A DNA stretch of 64,000 bases, from NCBI RefSeq assembly GCF_000003815.2, contig NC_049982.1, positions 6,679,283 through 6,743,282 on the forward strand, given 5' to 3'. This DNA is from Branchiostoma floridae. Its lineage: Eukaryota; Chordata; Leptocardii; Amphioxiformes; Branchiostomatidae. The notes under the pieces were generated by a model. It was not told where the DNA came from, searched no databases, and saw only the letters and a program-made list of their open reading frames with translations. The stretch's first letter is position 1. Every line of letters starts with the position of its first letter. Both the position numbers and the translations under genes were made by a program. This document shows positions 47,620 to 60,700 of the stretch, in pieces.

Positions 47620-50600
47620 TTATCTGTAAGCAGGTGCAGTAGTTGGTCTGTATTTCCTGCTCTTGTCGTCTGGCCTTGTGGGCTGCTGTCGGTTGTTGGG
47701 CGATGCAATCTTTGCCGGCTGGTGACTTTGCCTTGACATCAGTCGCGGGGCGGAGTTCACTGCAGATACCTGTGTGTGCCAGAGTTTTTTTGAATGTGGG
47801 TTTTGCCTAGTGTAATGCTTTCTGATGTACACAAATTCTTACAATGCCTTTAGGCTTATCACCATTACATCTTCGATTATTCAAGGCAGATAAACTATAT
47901 ATAACATAACACTTTATTGCTTGAGAGAGTGGGAGCATTTTATCACTGTATTTGTGAGATGATCAATGTCTTTTTTTGGAATAGCTTCAGTCCATTGCAT
48001 GTTTTTTCCCAAGAGGATCTCTTGAAGGTAATAAGTGCCAGAGTAACTTTAAGGTTTGAAAACGATTCCTAACCATACAAGAATTTACATGTGTTTGAAT
48101 TTTTAAAATGGCCTCACGCATATAACAAGTCAAAACTTCAAACTCTTCTCTTCTTAACTCTGCGATGACAAACTTACCATAGAAATGGGCGAGCGCCCCC
48201 TACACGTGGCAGGTCGTCTCGGCAGCTGTAGGGTGCCCTGTGGCCAGTAGTCGTAGTCCTGAGTGGCCTTCTCTATGGTCGGCTTCATGGCCACGGGTTG
48301 GCCGCGAGACTCGTCAAGCACATCCTGAACAACCTAGTTGGCACCAAAAGAGTCTTAGATATTGTGTATTGGAATGTAACACATTATGATGTACGCAGCG
48401 ACAGTTGCTTCTCATATCACATGTGCACATTGAACGACTCTATACAACCAGTCATCAAGAATTGTAGCTATTTCAAAGATCTTGGGGGTAGAAATCTAGG
48501 AAATTGGTTGCATGTTTTTCAGGTGAATAAATTCAGTCATTTTTTGTGCTATTACTTATATGAGTTAATTGACGTTTTTCTACCATCACATCTGTTTCTT
48601 TGTTGTTGTTTTTCAAAGAAATGGAGTTCAATGTGAGACATGTCCTTGGTGCTGAAAAGCTGGCTATTTGGAGTTTTTGCATTTCCCATGGCAATGGCTG
48701 ACCCCCCACTTGAATAGTTTACGGAAACATGCCAATCTATTTTCAATTTGAAGTTTTTGTATATCCATCGTCCCTCTTCATTAAGCGTTTGAAATAGCTT
48801 ACCCTTGACTTGAAGTCTGCCCATCTCAGATCGGCGTCAAATTGTCTGTTCAACTCCTCTTCAGTGGCGGGCCTGTATGCATGCGAGGAGACGAACGGAC
48901 ATTTGAATATGTCCTTGAATAGGACAGAGATAATACTATACATTTGTAGATGTACTTGCTATGTGTTATCCACCATTTTAATCTTTTTGTTGTTAATGTT
49001 TAGTAACATGTAATAAATGCGAAACTCTCATTTCTGCTAATTTCATGTTGGTGAAGTAAATTGCGTTGCGGCAGCATTAAAAATTACGTTTATAGTCGAT
49101 AAGGCGTCAGCTGAGACAACGATGTACCGGTTACCTTTTATTCAAAAGTCTTCATCAGAAATTTACGTCTATGTTTCCATTTTTCAACACCAATGAATTT
49201 ACGGAAAAAATTTTCTTCATAGAAATAGGAATCTTACTCTTTGGGCTTGTACGTCCTCTCGAAGGTCTCTAAGACTCCTTTGGGGGCCATGTAGTACACC
49301 TGAGTTTTGGACATACGGAGAACTCTGGCTCCCAGGCTGACAAGAATGGCTCCTGGGGGCGTCGTTTCTTTCCTCCGTCTTGTCCGCACCATCCATTCCT
49401 ATTAGACGGGAGATATGAATCATGCATCAATGATAAGAGTCGGTTACGGATGTCTCGGCAATGTTCAGCTTTGGCGACGTGTTCTATACGGCTTGTCGTT
49501 TGCCGATCATTTCCTCGCACGGTCTCACTCACTCATCATCATGATCCTTTGGGCAGTGTCGACGGGACTAAGTCCAATCTTTCCCTCAAAGAGTTTCTGT
49601 CTTCTATAAGATCTTCTCTCAAGTCTTTCTCTAATATTTTTTTTAGTTTTTTTTTTAAGACGCATCAGCAACGATTAAAGGGGCAATCCACCCAGAGGCA
49701 AGTATTTCATTCAACCCCTCAGAGAATAAATAATTATGCTTGAATCAAGTTCGCTTGGTCAAATTTGTCAAAAATTGAAGCCTAAATTCAGGGATAACAT
49801 TGTAGCAAACGAGTTCATGAATTCCCCTAGGACCCCTCCAATTGTGCGCTGGTGGAGTAGGCTCGAGGACGTGACTTCGACCATGGGAACAGGTACCGGT
49901 TATTAGTACTAGTATAAATTTCGATACTATGATGTTTTAGGATCACTTTTTGAGTACTAGACTGTGTGCACAAACGTCATCAGAACTGTCAGCCAATACG
50001 TTTCAATTATTTGTGGGTCACTTTGTCGTAATTTGTCTCAAGCCTGGTTCGAGCGGGAGCTCGGCCAAAGTAAAGTAAAGTAAGTTGTCCATCTATAAAA
50101 GTAGCCTTTCTAGATAGCAGAATGGTCCATAAAATGTGACAGATCTCAGCATTCCAAGGGTCGCTAGGCTTCAAACATTTTGTGTACCTTCCTAAATGTC
50201 CGATACTGCGATAGTCTTTCGACATCTTAGCGACCATACCGTTAGTGAGAAATTGTGCCCGACGTCGGTCTCACAAACAGTTTTGGCGCCGCCATTTTAC
50301 GTAGACCGACTTCCAACTTCTTATACTTAAGTGCCTAAATCTCCCTATTCCAAGAGTCGATAGTCTTTAAACCTTTTTTGTATTTTCCTAAATGTGTGAT
50401 AGTCACTTCACTGCTTTGTCAAGCTTATCTCAACTACTTTTAGGGAGAAAGTGTGACGGAAGTTGCAAAATCACATATGACGCAGTCCATTAGAAGCGGG
50501 CTCGTATTGGGTACTTGGATTTAGAAAAGGATTATTGTCGAAAAGGCAAATGAGGTAACTGCGAAAGTCGGGTGCATTTGTATCCTAAAAACATAATCTA

Positions 50601-53600
50601 TCAGAAAATGACACTCGCTTCTGGACTGGAATGCCCCTAGGCCGGGGGGAGGGGGGTGGGGTGGTATTCTCACGCGAGTGCGTATGATAAGTCTTTACGA
50701 GTTTGGTATTGACGTGTTATTTTTTAACTTGTATTTTACATTGAGTCATTCATTGGTTATTGAAAAAAAAGGACTTGTATATACGCACTCACGGGAATCC
50801 GCCATATGACACGTCTATCTTTATCTTTACGATGCGTTCTGTACGTGGTAACTTTTCCCGCCCCTCCCTCACATCCATTACACCTTGCTTTTTGATTCCC
50901 AACTGAACTGCTTTTAGGTGCATCGATCCATCATCAGCTGATGGTCGCGTCGTGGATAGAGGAAGTCACCGGGGAGTTACGTAAAAGTGTTTTTTAAGTG
51001 CAAAGGAATTGCATCTCGGCCTCTAGCTACAGCGAGCTTTTTTAGAATGAGTTTTTAAAGGTGAATGTCGCATAAGCAAAATTCACCGGGTTTCCGTCAA
51101 ATAGGTCAACTCTTATCATAGTACCTATTATATATGTATGTCTTATATCTCTTTGTTTTCGTAAGAAAGACAGAATTGCATTTTAGTCATTAATATTTTT
51201 TGCCATCAATCATACCCAATGACATGGTCGTTCCATGCTATCGTAACCATCCATCAGTACTGTGTATAAGGATGTTAGTAAGTGACAGATATGCTGTCTT
51301 GAGTCATTGTTCGAATTCCCAAAGAGAAAATATATTGGGCACACTATTCTCATTGAAACAGTGGTCTTAATGACGAGTGACGATGAACGATTGCGTCTCA
51401 TACGAGTGGAAAAATAGCATTTAATGGAAAAGAAAGAGAGAGTCACAATTAATCACCGCATTTTGTTTCACATTGAAAACTGTCGTCTAAGTACTCTAAA
51501 GCTATTATCAAACTTTAGATACTACATATGATGACGCACACAAGTTTCGCCAACACCTTACCGTATGGTCGCCAGCTTCCAACACGCCCACTTGTGCAAA
51601 GCAGACGGTGTCTCCGTCCAACACGTCGCCGTGCTCGGCCGGTTTCCTCTTGACGAACACCTGCGCCGTACCGGGTCGTGCCCGAATCTCGGCGGTCCTG
51701 GGGCGGGCAGGCAGGCCGGGGGAGTGCCAGGCGTCTCCGGTGTCCAGCACGCTGGGCGTCTCGTGCGGTCGGACTCGGAACTCTCGTAACATCTGTACTT
51801 CTCCCTGCGGTACGCGCGGTGGATCAACACTTAAGTTCATCATCATCATCATCAGTTATGTTGTAATAAGCCACAAACAAACACATACCCACGCACACGT
51901 GCATGTGTACGTACACTCACGGACGCACACACAGAGACGTATGCACACATGCGCTCACACGCAAATTCACACGCATACATTCATGCACGCACGCACGCAC
52001 ATGTGCACGTCGATGTTGTGAAGGAAGTTGCACACATAAAGTTGGACACCTTGACGACATACAATGAAAAGAGCATTATCATCCCAGTGCTTTAAACCCA
52101 ATAGTCTGGGGTAAACTTGTACTCAGCGTTCAGTGAGTTTGACTTGGTTACCTTGATGACGAAGTAGAGAGAGTCGCTCTTGTTTGTGTCCCTGTCTATC
52201 ACCCTGCCGTAGGGCAGGTCCATAAGCTGCGACTCAAAACACAGCCGCTGCAGCAGCTCATCGGACCACTCTTTAAACAGGGGGAAGTCTCTGTGGACAA
52301 GGGGAAAATTGTTGTTTAGTTTTATTGGTAGCCATTTTATTGCATCTAACCGAGTAGTCGTCGACTAGATGTAGTCCTAGTTAGATAGAGCACTATTCGT
52401 TGTTGTCTGGAAATGCCTTTCGAAGTATACTCAAACTTGTATCGCGAATTCAATATTGCCACACTAACTGCTTATCTGATCTTTAACCAATGTAACCCGC
52501 CCGGTACTCTCGCTAAACAGACGGAGACAAAACTGTCATACGAAAACTAATGAAAACTGCTATTCCTGCAGGTCTAGCGAATACACCAAACCTTCCAGGA
52601 CATTTTATCAGACGTCAGACTGAGTTTAGACGCAACGTTTTCTTTGAAGATCACGTTCCCATTCACCTGATAACGTGCCGTTTCTCGCCCATCTCGTGCA
52701 TGACGAAGCCTGAGCACGTGTCCACGAACGTGTCCTTGTCCACCTGGAAGAGCTCCGTCCCCTCCCGCGCCACGATGGACGCGCGCCGCCGACCGTCGCT
52801 TAGCAACGCGATCTCCTGAGCAACAGAAAGAAATATCTTTGTTGACACCACAAAAGTTCAGCGACTTTCGTAAGGTCTGCTATAATTATATATGGGAACA
52901 AACAAGTATATACAGTCTTCGAATAAGTATGAATACATGTATATCAACACGTTGAGTCTAGAGTATTATTTACACTACTGGTTCTAAGGTGTTGGATATG
53001 TTTACCTAATATGTGTCGTGTAGAGTTTTAATAGAATAGTTGTAAAATTGTAATTGGTTCCAATGTTTTTAAGCGCCTTTTAAGAGTGGCAATAAAAGAA
53101 TATAATGCAATGCGATGTGCTGGGTTACTCGAGTATATTGCACTAGTTGCCAGTCCAAGAATAACTTAGATGAAATACCGTTTTACAGGGTTTTTCTATA
53201 TATGGATGTGTTTACAACGAAAGAGTGATCTACTTAGAGTCTGCGTAATAGACGTGACATCTTACGCCAATCACGTATGCATAGAATTTGTGATGAAAGA
53301 TTCCCATCTAAGTAATCTTGTTTTTTCCAAGTCTAAAAATTGCCTTAAAGATTAGGGGTCTTTTTGGTACGTTAATTGAAAGATGAGGAAAGGATCGTAT
53401 GGCCACGAGCGGTGTATCTTTTTCGTCGACGTCTTCGTATTTCTTCCTGACAACTTCCTTGTGTTGCTTCGGATTTTTGTAGTCTCATCTAGATTTATTT
53501 CTTTAATTTCAATTTCTATTGCCAATATTTCACAACATATCGCTCTTCTAGAACTGGGAAAAACTGTGAATCTTATTGCTGGATGTCTAACCTTCATCGA

Positions 53601-56600
53601 GGTAATAATGAATGAATGAATGAATGAAGACCTTTATTGTACGTTTTTGCTTTCTGACAAGCTATTAAAGTACAGGTCAAGGTGAGTAGTAGTGAAGTAC
53701 AATTTGTGTAGGTGTGATACATGACTAAGACTACAAAGTCTAAAGTATACTAGTATGCACAGGTTCAACTTCTTCTCGCTTCTTAAAACAAATGTAAATG
53801 TAGTTGCAGGTGGAGTTTAGAATACATGGTTTGCCTATTGTATGAGGAATGTAAATTTGTTATTTAAATTTGGAAAGCATGGTAACTTATCTTGTACATA
53901 GTTGAAGAACATATTTCTCTCATAATGATATACTCACCCCGAAGCTATCCCCCGGGTACAGCACTGTCTCGGTGCGGCTGACCTGCTCGCCCGTGCGGTG
54001 GTCGTGCTCGATCTTGTTCACCAGCACGGACCCGGAGAAGATGAAGTAGAACGCCTCCCCGATATGGCCCTGTCGCAGGACCAGTCGGCCCTTCTCACAA
54101 CTGGGAAGTGCAATGGATAATGTATTAGCTAGGTGGTTCATCAATAGATCGATTAGGTTTATAAGCAAGTTGAAGTGTATGTGGCCTGTATTTTGAAGTG
54201 TATGTGGCCTGTAAGTTGAAGTGTATGTGGCCTGTATTTTCACAACTGGGAAGTGCAATTGATAATGTATCAGTCAGGTGGTTCATCAATAGATCGATTG
54301 CTTTTATTAACAGGATGTAGTCGCCTCAACAAGGCTCCACGGATCTCTTGTCAAATAGTAGGAATTGGACAAATAGATGGAACGGTACGCTAGGAGAGTC
54401 GGTCGGCCAGAAGAGCCGGTACAGGCGCGGTCACATAGTTGGTGCGATCGTCCTACGACCTTTTAGGACAGCCATGCATATGTCCTACAATGTTCAGCTG
54501 TCTTGCTGCACAAAACGCTCTCTTAGATCCTTGTGGGTGGTTGGCTCTGTCACTGCCTGCTTACAAATCCTATTATCAAAACCGTACGCCGATCGAACGA
54601 CCGCGTGGCACGATCGGGAGCGCGTTGGTCTCAGGCCCGAGAGGTCCGGGGTTCAAATCCGCTTGCCGTGTCACCGATCTTGTGCCCTTGGGAAAGGCAC
54701 TTTACACGACTTTCCTCACCTAACTCGGGTGTAAATGAGCACATAGCTGCGGCTAGTGGCAGTGACAGGCCTTTGTGGTGGTGACAGGCCATAGGGGCAT
54801 GTTCGGGCATGACGCACCCGCCATGACACATGAGTCAGGGGTAGGAGGAACCCCTTGCATCCTTGGTCGGAAGTCCTCCTAGGAGACGGAAACTCCAAAC
54901 AACAAACCTGCATCTGCTGGGGCCGTCTTACACGTTGCAAACAGTTGCCCCTGTAGGACTAGTGCGCCAGTGGACGAGAGGGTGGAGAAGGACGTGCACA
55001 CCCCTACTTCACCTTAAAAACCCAAGTGCAGGCCAGGCAAACGGGTCGCCTTAAACCCGTCCGCCTACCATTGTCTTCCGAGACAGACGGATGCCAACAC
55101 GCCGATCGAACGACCTACTCTGCTGGCCGACCGACTCCCCTAGCGTTCTGTTCCTTCTATTTGTCCAATTTCTACTATTTGACCAGCGATCCTTGGAGCC
55201 AGGTAGAGGCTAAGGATAAAGTACATGTACATGTAGAAATTCCCTCCGGATGCAGGATTGCTTCACGACCAGACTGCCCTTCTCTCAACCAAGGGGAAAT
55301 TAATCAATCATTCAATCAATTAATGGGTTGGTTGGTGTATTGACAAGGCAATGGTGTGGTAGCAGTGCTGATATCTACTTGTGTCATTGTATGTCATTGT
55401 TTGTCACTTGCAATTAGCCCTTGGGCAAGAATTTGCAATAAAACTTATTATTGTCTCCAAATTCACATTTATCAGACCTTCACCAATGTTGTTTATGTTA
55501 CTGTTTCCTAAGGCAGGTTGACTAGAAGGGAGGGTGACTAATCTTAAGTGCCGTTACCATACTCTGTTGATTACAAATATAAAAGTTAATAGTGAATACA
55601 TACATACACAGCAAACTTTATACACAGACCACCCCAACTTACACTTTGAAAGGAGGGGTAGGTATGAAGTATCGTGGCATTGAAAAATGACCATATATAG
55701 TTATTTACCGATGACAGCATTTGTCTTACTTCATGTAGAAGATGTGTCGACATAGCTGCATCTTGACGTCATAGGTGTACTTCTCGAAGGCGCGGATGAG
55801 TTTCAAGATGGAGTACAGCCTGTGCACTTCCGCGTTGGTCCTGTTTTCTTGTCTCTTCTCTGTGATCCTCCGCGCCCACTCAGGAACGTTCGACTGAGGA
55901 AAAGTAGAAGCGTGTTACTGCATTTTTGTCCAACTTGCTGGGAATCATATGCTCGTAGTTATGTCGTACCTAGGCCGTAATAACGTTTAATTTGGGTGGT
56001 CCGGACCGGTTGATAACTTGGTTTATCACACTGAGTTCTACTATTATCACTCGGGTTCCCATAAGATAATTCGAACGCACTCCTCGTGCGCCGCTAGCGC
56101 TGTCGAAAACTCGAATGTTAGACTCGGACGTAAGAATTCCTGATGGTACAATTTTTAAGACGTCAAATTTTCTCAACTTCTGACGGATTTCGCATTGACG
56201 AAATGTGTGTTTTCCAGTAGGATGTAAACAGTACATACACTACGTATAAGGATGGCAAAAGCCAGTCTTGACGTTTCCTTACCGAAGCTTTCCTCGAAAA
56301 TTTGTTCTTGTCGAACGCCAGCGAGCCATTGTCCCCGTCTATGGCGTAGTAATGTAGCTCCGAGAGGATGTTTGTAGCTCCGTCCTTTCCGGCCCATGAC
56401 GCCCTCATCACTATCTGCATTCGGCAGATCACTCGAACACATATCATTGCGCGCCATAGCTGACTTCGAAGCTGTAAATGATAGAAAAGTAAACAATGAA
56501 AAGAAAATTCAACTCGGACAATTCGGTTCTTAGTACGCTCTAAATGCCATTAACAGAAATTTTACGCACAAGAGAATTTCCTCTTAAGTCATGTGGTATT

Positions 56601-57724
56601 TACTCTTAAAATATCAGACATGTAAATAGCAGTTAACGATGAGTAGCTGAAGTTCTGTTTTATGTTGATGCACTTTGGTGTCAGTTTTGAAGCACTTTTT
56701 AAAGTCTTTTCTGAAGTTACAAACTCTGAGCATATTTTTACAACCACCCTTTCAAACTTACTTCAAAAAAAGAGTTACCTATCCTGACTCACTTGGCACA
56801 CAATAACTCCATTCACGATTGGTAAACAAAAACAAACAAGTTACACTCGGTCAAAGTGTGACCGACCCGAAGTCTCCGTTCTTCCTTGGTCTCGAACGCC
56901 CACTGCTGGAGTTCTCCCAGCCTGCTGCTCCGTTTCCGGTGGTGTGACGACTTCCGGCGGCGGCGGCTGGACTCTAGCAGCTGCGCAGTAACGCCGAACG
57001 GGTCTGCGCTTGCGCCATGGTTGGACGGTAGTGATGAGAAGGACGATATCGACGATCGACGGGAGGAATTCGATCTAAGAGAAAAATAAAATAACCGATC
57101 AGAAACGAAGCACAAGATTGAGTGACGTCTTTTTACCTATCGGTTGCAACCGTCCGGAATATTTCAAAAGTTTACTGTTTTCTTATCGCCTGTAACGACA
57201 AAGTGGTTCGTTCTTAATCATCTGTCCTTCACTACAATCGTTAAAGTTCTTTGAGCACATGATGTTGTGCGCTGTTTGGTGCCTAGTGTGCCTGTCCTAC
57301 TTCTTCACGGGTCTTGACAGTCCTACCTGAATCCAACGCGAGGCAATCTGGGAAACACGAACTTTTCCGAGGGGTAGATGTGCGTGGTTGACTTTGCCTT
57401 CCTGGCGACATGTTCTTCTTCATCCCTTTCTGACACCGAGCCATTAGGCGAGTTCTCACAGATAACATCAAGTTTCCTCCTGCTCCGTATTTTGACATCA
57501 GTAACAAACGTCTGACCCAGAGGTTCAACGTTAACCCTGGGGAGGTTCACAGGAGCAAGCTCTCCAGGCTTTTCAACAACGTCTAGGATTCTTGATCTTG
57601 ACTCGGTTCCTTCTCTGGTTTTCGCAGTGAGCAAGGCAGTTGTGGTAGCCGCCGTCGGTAGAGTGTCTCCTCCTCGCGTCGCCGTCGTGGACCAACCTCC
57701 GACCATTGGCCACTCCCGTACCAT
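47620..57724 (-). CDS. CNBD2: CNBD2/CRIS-like cyclic nucleotide-binding domain protein, 12 coding exons, 726 aa
   Basis: Soluble cyclic-nucleotide-binding protein; the mammalian homologue (CRIS) is required for sperm function. Exons in transcript order: 57724-57327, 57074-56867, 56471-56283, 55893-55730, 54100-53938, 52815-52667, 52290-52152, 51804-51562, 49398-49238, 48872-48803, 48324-48178, 47769-47620. Every junction keeps frame (2181 nt with stop). Domains: low-complexity Ser/Arg N-terminus (about 1-190); conserved block LWRAMICVRVICRMQ to GKDGATN (about 203-235); EWARRITEKR to FYMK helix (266-319); first CNB domain (320-423) with RQGHIGEAFYFIFSGSV and phosphate-binding cassette FGEIALLSDGRRRASI, whose Glu and Arg are kept; second, more divergent CNB-like segment (424-about 530, DFPLFKEWSDELLQRL, GRVIDRD, YFVIKGEVQMLREF). 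The C-terminus is basic and Pro/Arg-rich. The start ATG is in ACCATGG context with an in-frame TAG just upstream. The exon 2 donor (CGG|GTCGGT) is weak. Human CNBD2 is nearer 576 aa; the extra length is mainly N-terminal. Orthology is inferred from domain order and recalled family resemblance. Confidence 0.83.
50150..50425. repeat. Diverged duplication, about 190 bp apart
   Basis: ATTCCAAG(G/A)GTCG, TAG..TT.AAAC.TTTT and CCTAAATGT blocks occur in the same order at 50152-50210 and 50344-50405. Confidence 0.5.
50661..50803. mobile_element. Small hairpin element
   Basis: GAGTGCGTAT(G/A)ATAAGTC-type arms with GG(T/A)TTC(T/C)C(A/G) ends are complementary across about 140 bp in CNBD2-like intron 8. 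Confidence 0.5.
51880..52015. repeat. CA/CACG-rich simple repeat
   Basis: A degenerate run of ACAC, ACGC and CATG dinucleotides and tetranucleotides in CNBD2-like intron 7. Confidence 0.9.
53605..53650 (-). mobile_element. Second copy of the AATAAAGGTCTTCATTC retroelement tail
   Basis: (GAAT)n then GAAGACCTTTATTG on the plus strand, as at 30345-30400. The sequence beyond the tail (to about 53890) is non-coding and may be the truncated body. Confidence 0.6.
54096..54302. repeat. Duplicated intron-acceptor segment of the CNBD2-like gene plus 30-bp minisatellite
   Basis: TCACAACTGGGAAGTGCAAT and about 40 further bases occur at 54096-54158 and again at 54240-54302. The first copy is the 3' splice site of exon 5. 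Between them, GAAGTGTATGTGGCCTGTA is repeated three times. Confidence 0.88.
54333..55200. mobile_element. 868-bp terminal-inverted-repeat element carrying a tRNA-derived SINE
   Basis: Arms of about 90 bp begin GGCTCCA(C/A)GGATC and contain TCAAATAGTAG(G/A)AATTGGAC and GAGTCGGTCGGCCAG. The middle holds a SINE-like segment. No transposase was found and the target duplication is unclear. It lies in CNBD2-like intron 4, just upstream of exon 5. Confidence 0.8.
54600..54770 (+). mobile_element. tRNA-derived SINE head and body
   Basis: A-box-like TGGCACGATCGG (about 54606-54617) and a perfect B box GGTTCAAATCC (54650-54660), spaced as in a pol III promoter. The body TTGGGAAAGGCACTTTACAC follows, a pattern common in animal SINEs. 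No CCA-ready acceptor stem or complete cloverleaf, so not a functional tRNA gene. Confidence 0.75.
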
Positions 57725-60700
57725 GGTTCGAGAATTCTAACACTATGCCAAGTCGTCGTCAGGACCGATACTCGACATTTTCCAAGTTCACACGAGAAGT
57801 CGTCAGCAGCTGTGACGAGGGTCTTGTCACTAGAACATCCCAGCTGTCCACCTGTGGCTTCCCGACACTCCCACCACTTTCCCTGAGTTGCCGTAAGCAG
57901 CTCTGAACACTTGGAAGCCAACCCATAGTACTTTTTCAGTTATCAAAACTATAGCTTGAGCATGTCCAAAGTGGCAAAAAAAAAAGCTTAGAGCGAAAAA
58001 AAAGTTTGCAGCAGCCTTAAAACGTTATTCTCTAACTCTTTAGTTGTGCGTACAAAACGTCGACTTCCTCGTCTATCTTCTGGTGGCTTTACGAAATAAG
58101 AAAAGGAAATAAAAGAACGACTCCTTACATCAGCATGCAGGTGTCGCACCTTTGCCCTTCGCCATGGCAACGAAGAAAAGCGTGCGTCTTAAGTATATTT
58201 CCATGGGGCGCTCTGCACACACGCTACTGTTCCTGATGACTTCGTGCTTCAATCGTATCTCATGTTTGTAAGATAATTTGTCACTACAATTGACAGTCTA
58301 CTAACAGAGGTACGTAACAGTGTTGAGGAGGGGTCACACAAAGGCCGATACACTTGTTTCTTGTTTCAAAAGTCAGCAGTGGTAGGGCATGCTGATTCAG
58401 CGAAAGATAAAATACGTAACACTGTATCTGCAAAAACACCTCTGAACGATAAAGTTCTGCCTTGAGGCAGCGAGTGAAAGCTTTATTACACATGCCGTAA
58501 AGCTAATAGGCTAGTTCAATCATTTATACAAGTAAGTCTGTCGAAGACTTCGACATATTAGAGCCATCGGCAAAGATGAACGCTAGTATGTATTGGTATG
58601 TAATGCAAGCGGTGGAAGCAATTTGACTAAAACAAAATACATATTATATATGTACTGTTCAATGGATTTCATACATAATGTATGATTTTTTTGCCTTTTG
58701 TGTATTTCATTGTCAGAATTTTACATATTGCATCGTATTCCAGTCATAAAATGAAGGGTAACAGAAAACCTGTCCTGTCGCTCAGTAATCGCCGTCTAGT
58801 AGAAATAAGGCACCTATGCAGGGATGCAATGATAAACGATATGGGGAAACCTCGCCCGGAGTGCATGACACACTGCCGTAACAATATGTAAACACGATGA
58901 AAAAGATAATTAAAACAGTAAACTTCATCGCCTACAGTGCTATTGAAATGACAAATTCTACCTGTCTGCAGATTACCAGCATATTTGGGCTAGATGTAAA
59001 TCTTTGAAGAACGTCTGTCCAATGGGGTCACACCTGTTTAAAACAACTTCATGAAGTTGAAAGCAACAGAGAGACACCGCGTGGGGTAAATACTGGGCCA
59101 GGCTTGACACAAAACTTCAGCCATGTTTATCTCACTCGGCGGATACTCGATACGAGTGTTTGTACATTGATAGCCTGTTAACACGTCTCCCATAACAATC
59201 TAACCTCTACCACCCAGCTACCTGGAGATGGAACGTACCATTTCAAACGTTGGACGGGAAGGGGAGGGGGCGTCATGCCAGACCCGCGATCTCAATACTG
59301 TAATATCTATCGTGCGTGGTAGAGTTTCCTCGAGGGCATATGTTGGTCTTGTCAGAAGCTGGCTTGTGTTAGCAATGGAAACAGTCTGGCATGCAAGCTA
59401 AGCGGCATTGTGTTCTTCATCGCTTCTTTTATTCTATTTCAGTAATTCTACTCTAAAAACCAACGCCTTAAGTTTGACAAACATTCCTTATCGTTCTCTC
59501 CGCCAGTATCTAAAACTAAAATAGTCCTTTAGAAAAACGACAAAATTATTTCTAAATATCGTCAATCATAAAGTGTTCTGTGCTAGAACAGGTATCATTA
59601 TCAAGGTATGTAAGAATGATGAGATGGTCCCTTCAATAATTGACCCATGATATCACAGTTGGGATAAACATTACTGTTGCGTTTGGTAGTTGTGTCGTTT
59701 GCACTGTAAACTAAAATACTTAACTTGACGTGCGGTAACTCTTCGCTACATGACGATCTCTTTGAGACCATGTAAACTACACACAGATACATTACTAGTA
59801 TATGTGAACGGCCTTTATTAAACAATGGTGGTTTATACACACAGTCGATCTGACATTTGCTCATTTAGTCGTAGACTCCTTTCTGGGGTATGTTTCAGCA
59901 AATGAACCACACACACATAGTATATTCAAACTCAGAACAACGGTGGTTTATTCATAAAGATTGGATCTGACATTTGCGGTGTACCCGCCAATTCTATAGT
60001 CATTTCTGAGGACATTACCACTATACGGAGTACATGTACATGCCTTTGATAGCCTTAACAATGATGGTTTATTCACTCAGAGCCGATTTGACATGTTTTG
60101 TTTACACAGCGGGGCCCTGAAGTGTTGGGGGTGATGTTCGTTTGCTTACCCCGGTCAGAGGTGGTCTCTACAACAACGCGCGGGTCAACACGGAACAATA
60201 CTGCCGCACCGGCAATCAGCAAATACGCACGGGAACCAATTATACATGGGTAATTAATAATAACGGACAGGGAAACAGCGAGACAAATGAGACATACATA
60301 TGATTTATAATCCATCACATTCATGTGACAGTTAGATGACTTTAGAATTACAGGTTTTATATTCAAAGTCTATAATACCTGTACGATAATTGTGCATAAG
60401 GTGTGTGAATAACATATGATTTAAAATTGTTTTGTGACTTTGGAAACTTTCCCAGCAAAGGCAGGCATAAACAGTTACAACCTCATTGAGTCTTCAAACA
60501 CCAAAAAAATCCTTAAATTTATGAGGGGAGCAAAAATATTTTGCATTTGATAAGAAAATCGACTCAACGGCCAATGAACTGTCGTTTAACAGCCAACAGA
60601 TTTACTCAGCCACCTTTTATCATTTACTATATAGGGAACTCCAAACAACGAAAACAAAGTCTGATTTACTTTCTAATGGACAAAAAAGCCGCATTTTCAT

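Noticed and set aside
49269-49532. 87-codon minus-strand frame over CNBD2-like exon 9
   Set aside because: It is an alternative frame; the frame giving GAILVSLGARVLRMSKTQVY matches phases 0 in and 2 out and looks like a conserved domain end.
51508-52021. Overlapping frames on both strands around the CNBD2-like exon 8
   Set aside because: They reflect high GC content in exon 8; only the frame reading EVQMLREFRVRPHE fits both splice phases.
54600-54680. tRNA gene
   Set aside because: The A and B boxes are present but the flanks do not form a cloverleaf with a paired acceptor stem, and SINE body sequence follows directly.
57583-57921. 112-codon minus-strand frame (begins MASKCSELL)
   Set aside because: It overlaps the CNBD2-like first exon in another frame, has no in-phase splice partner, and the other frame joins cleanly to the next exon.
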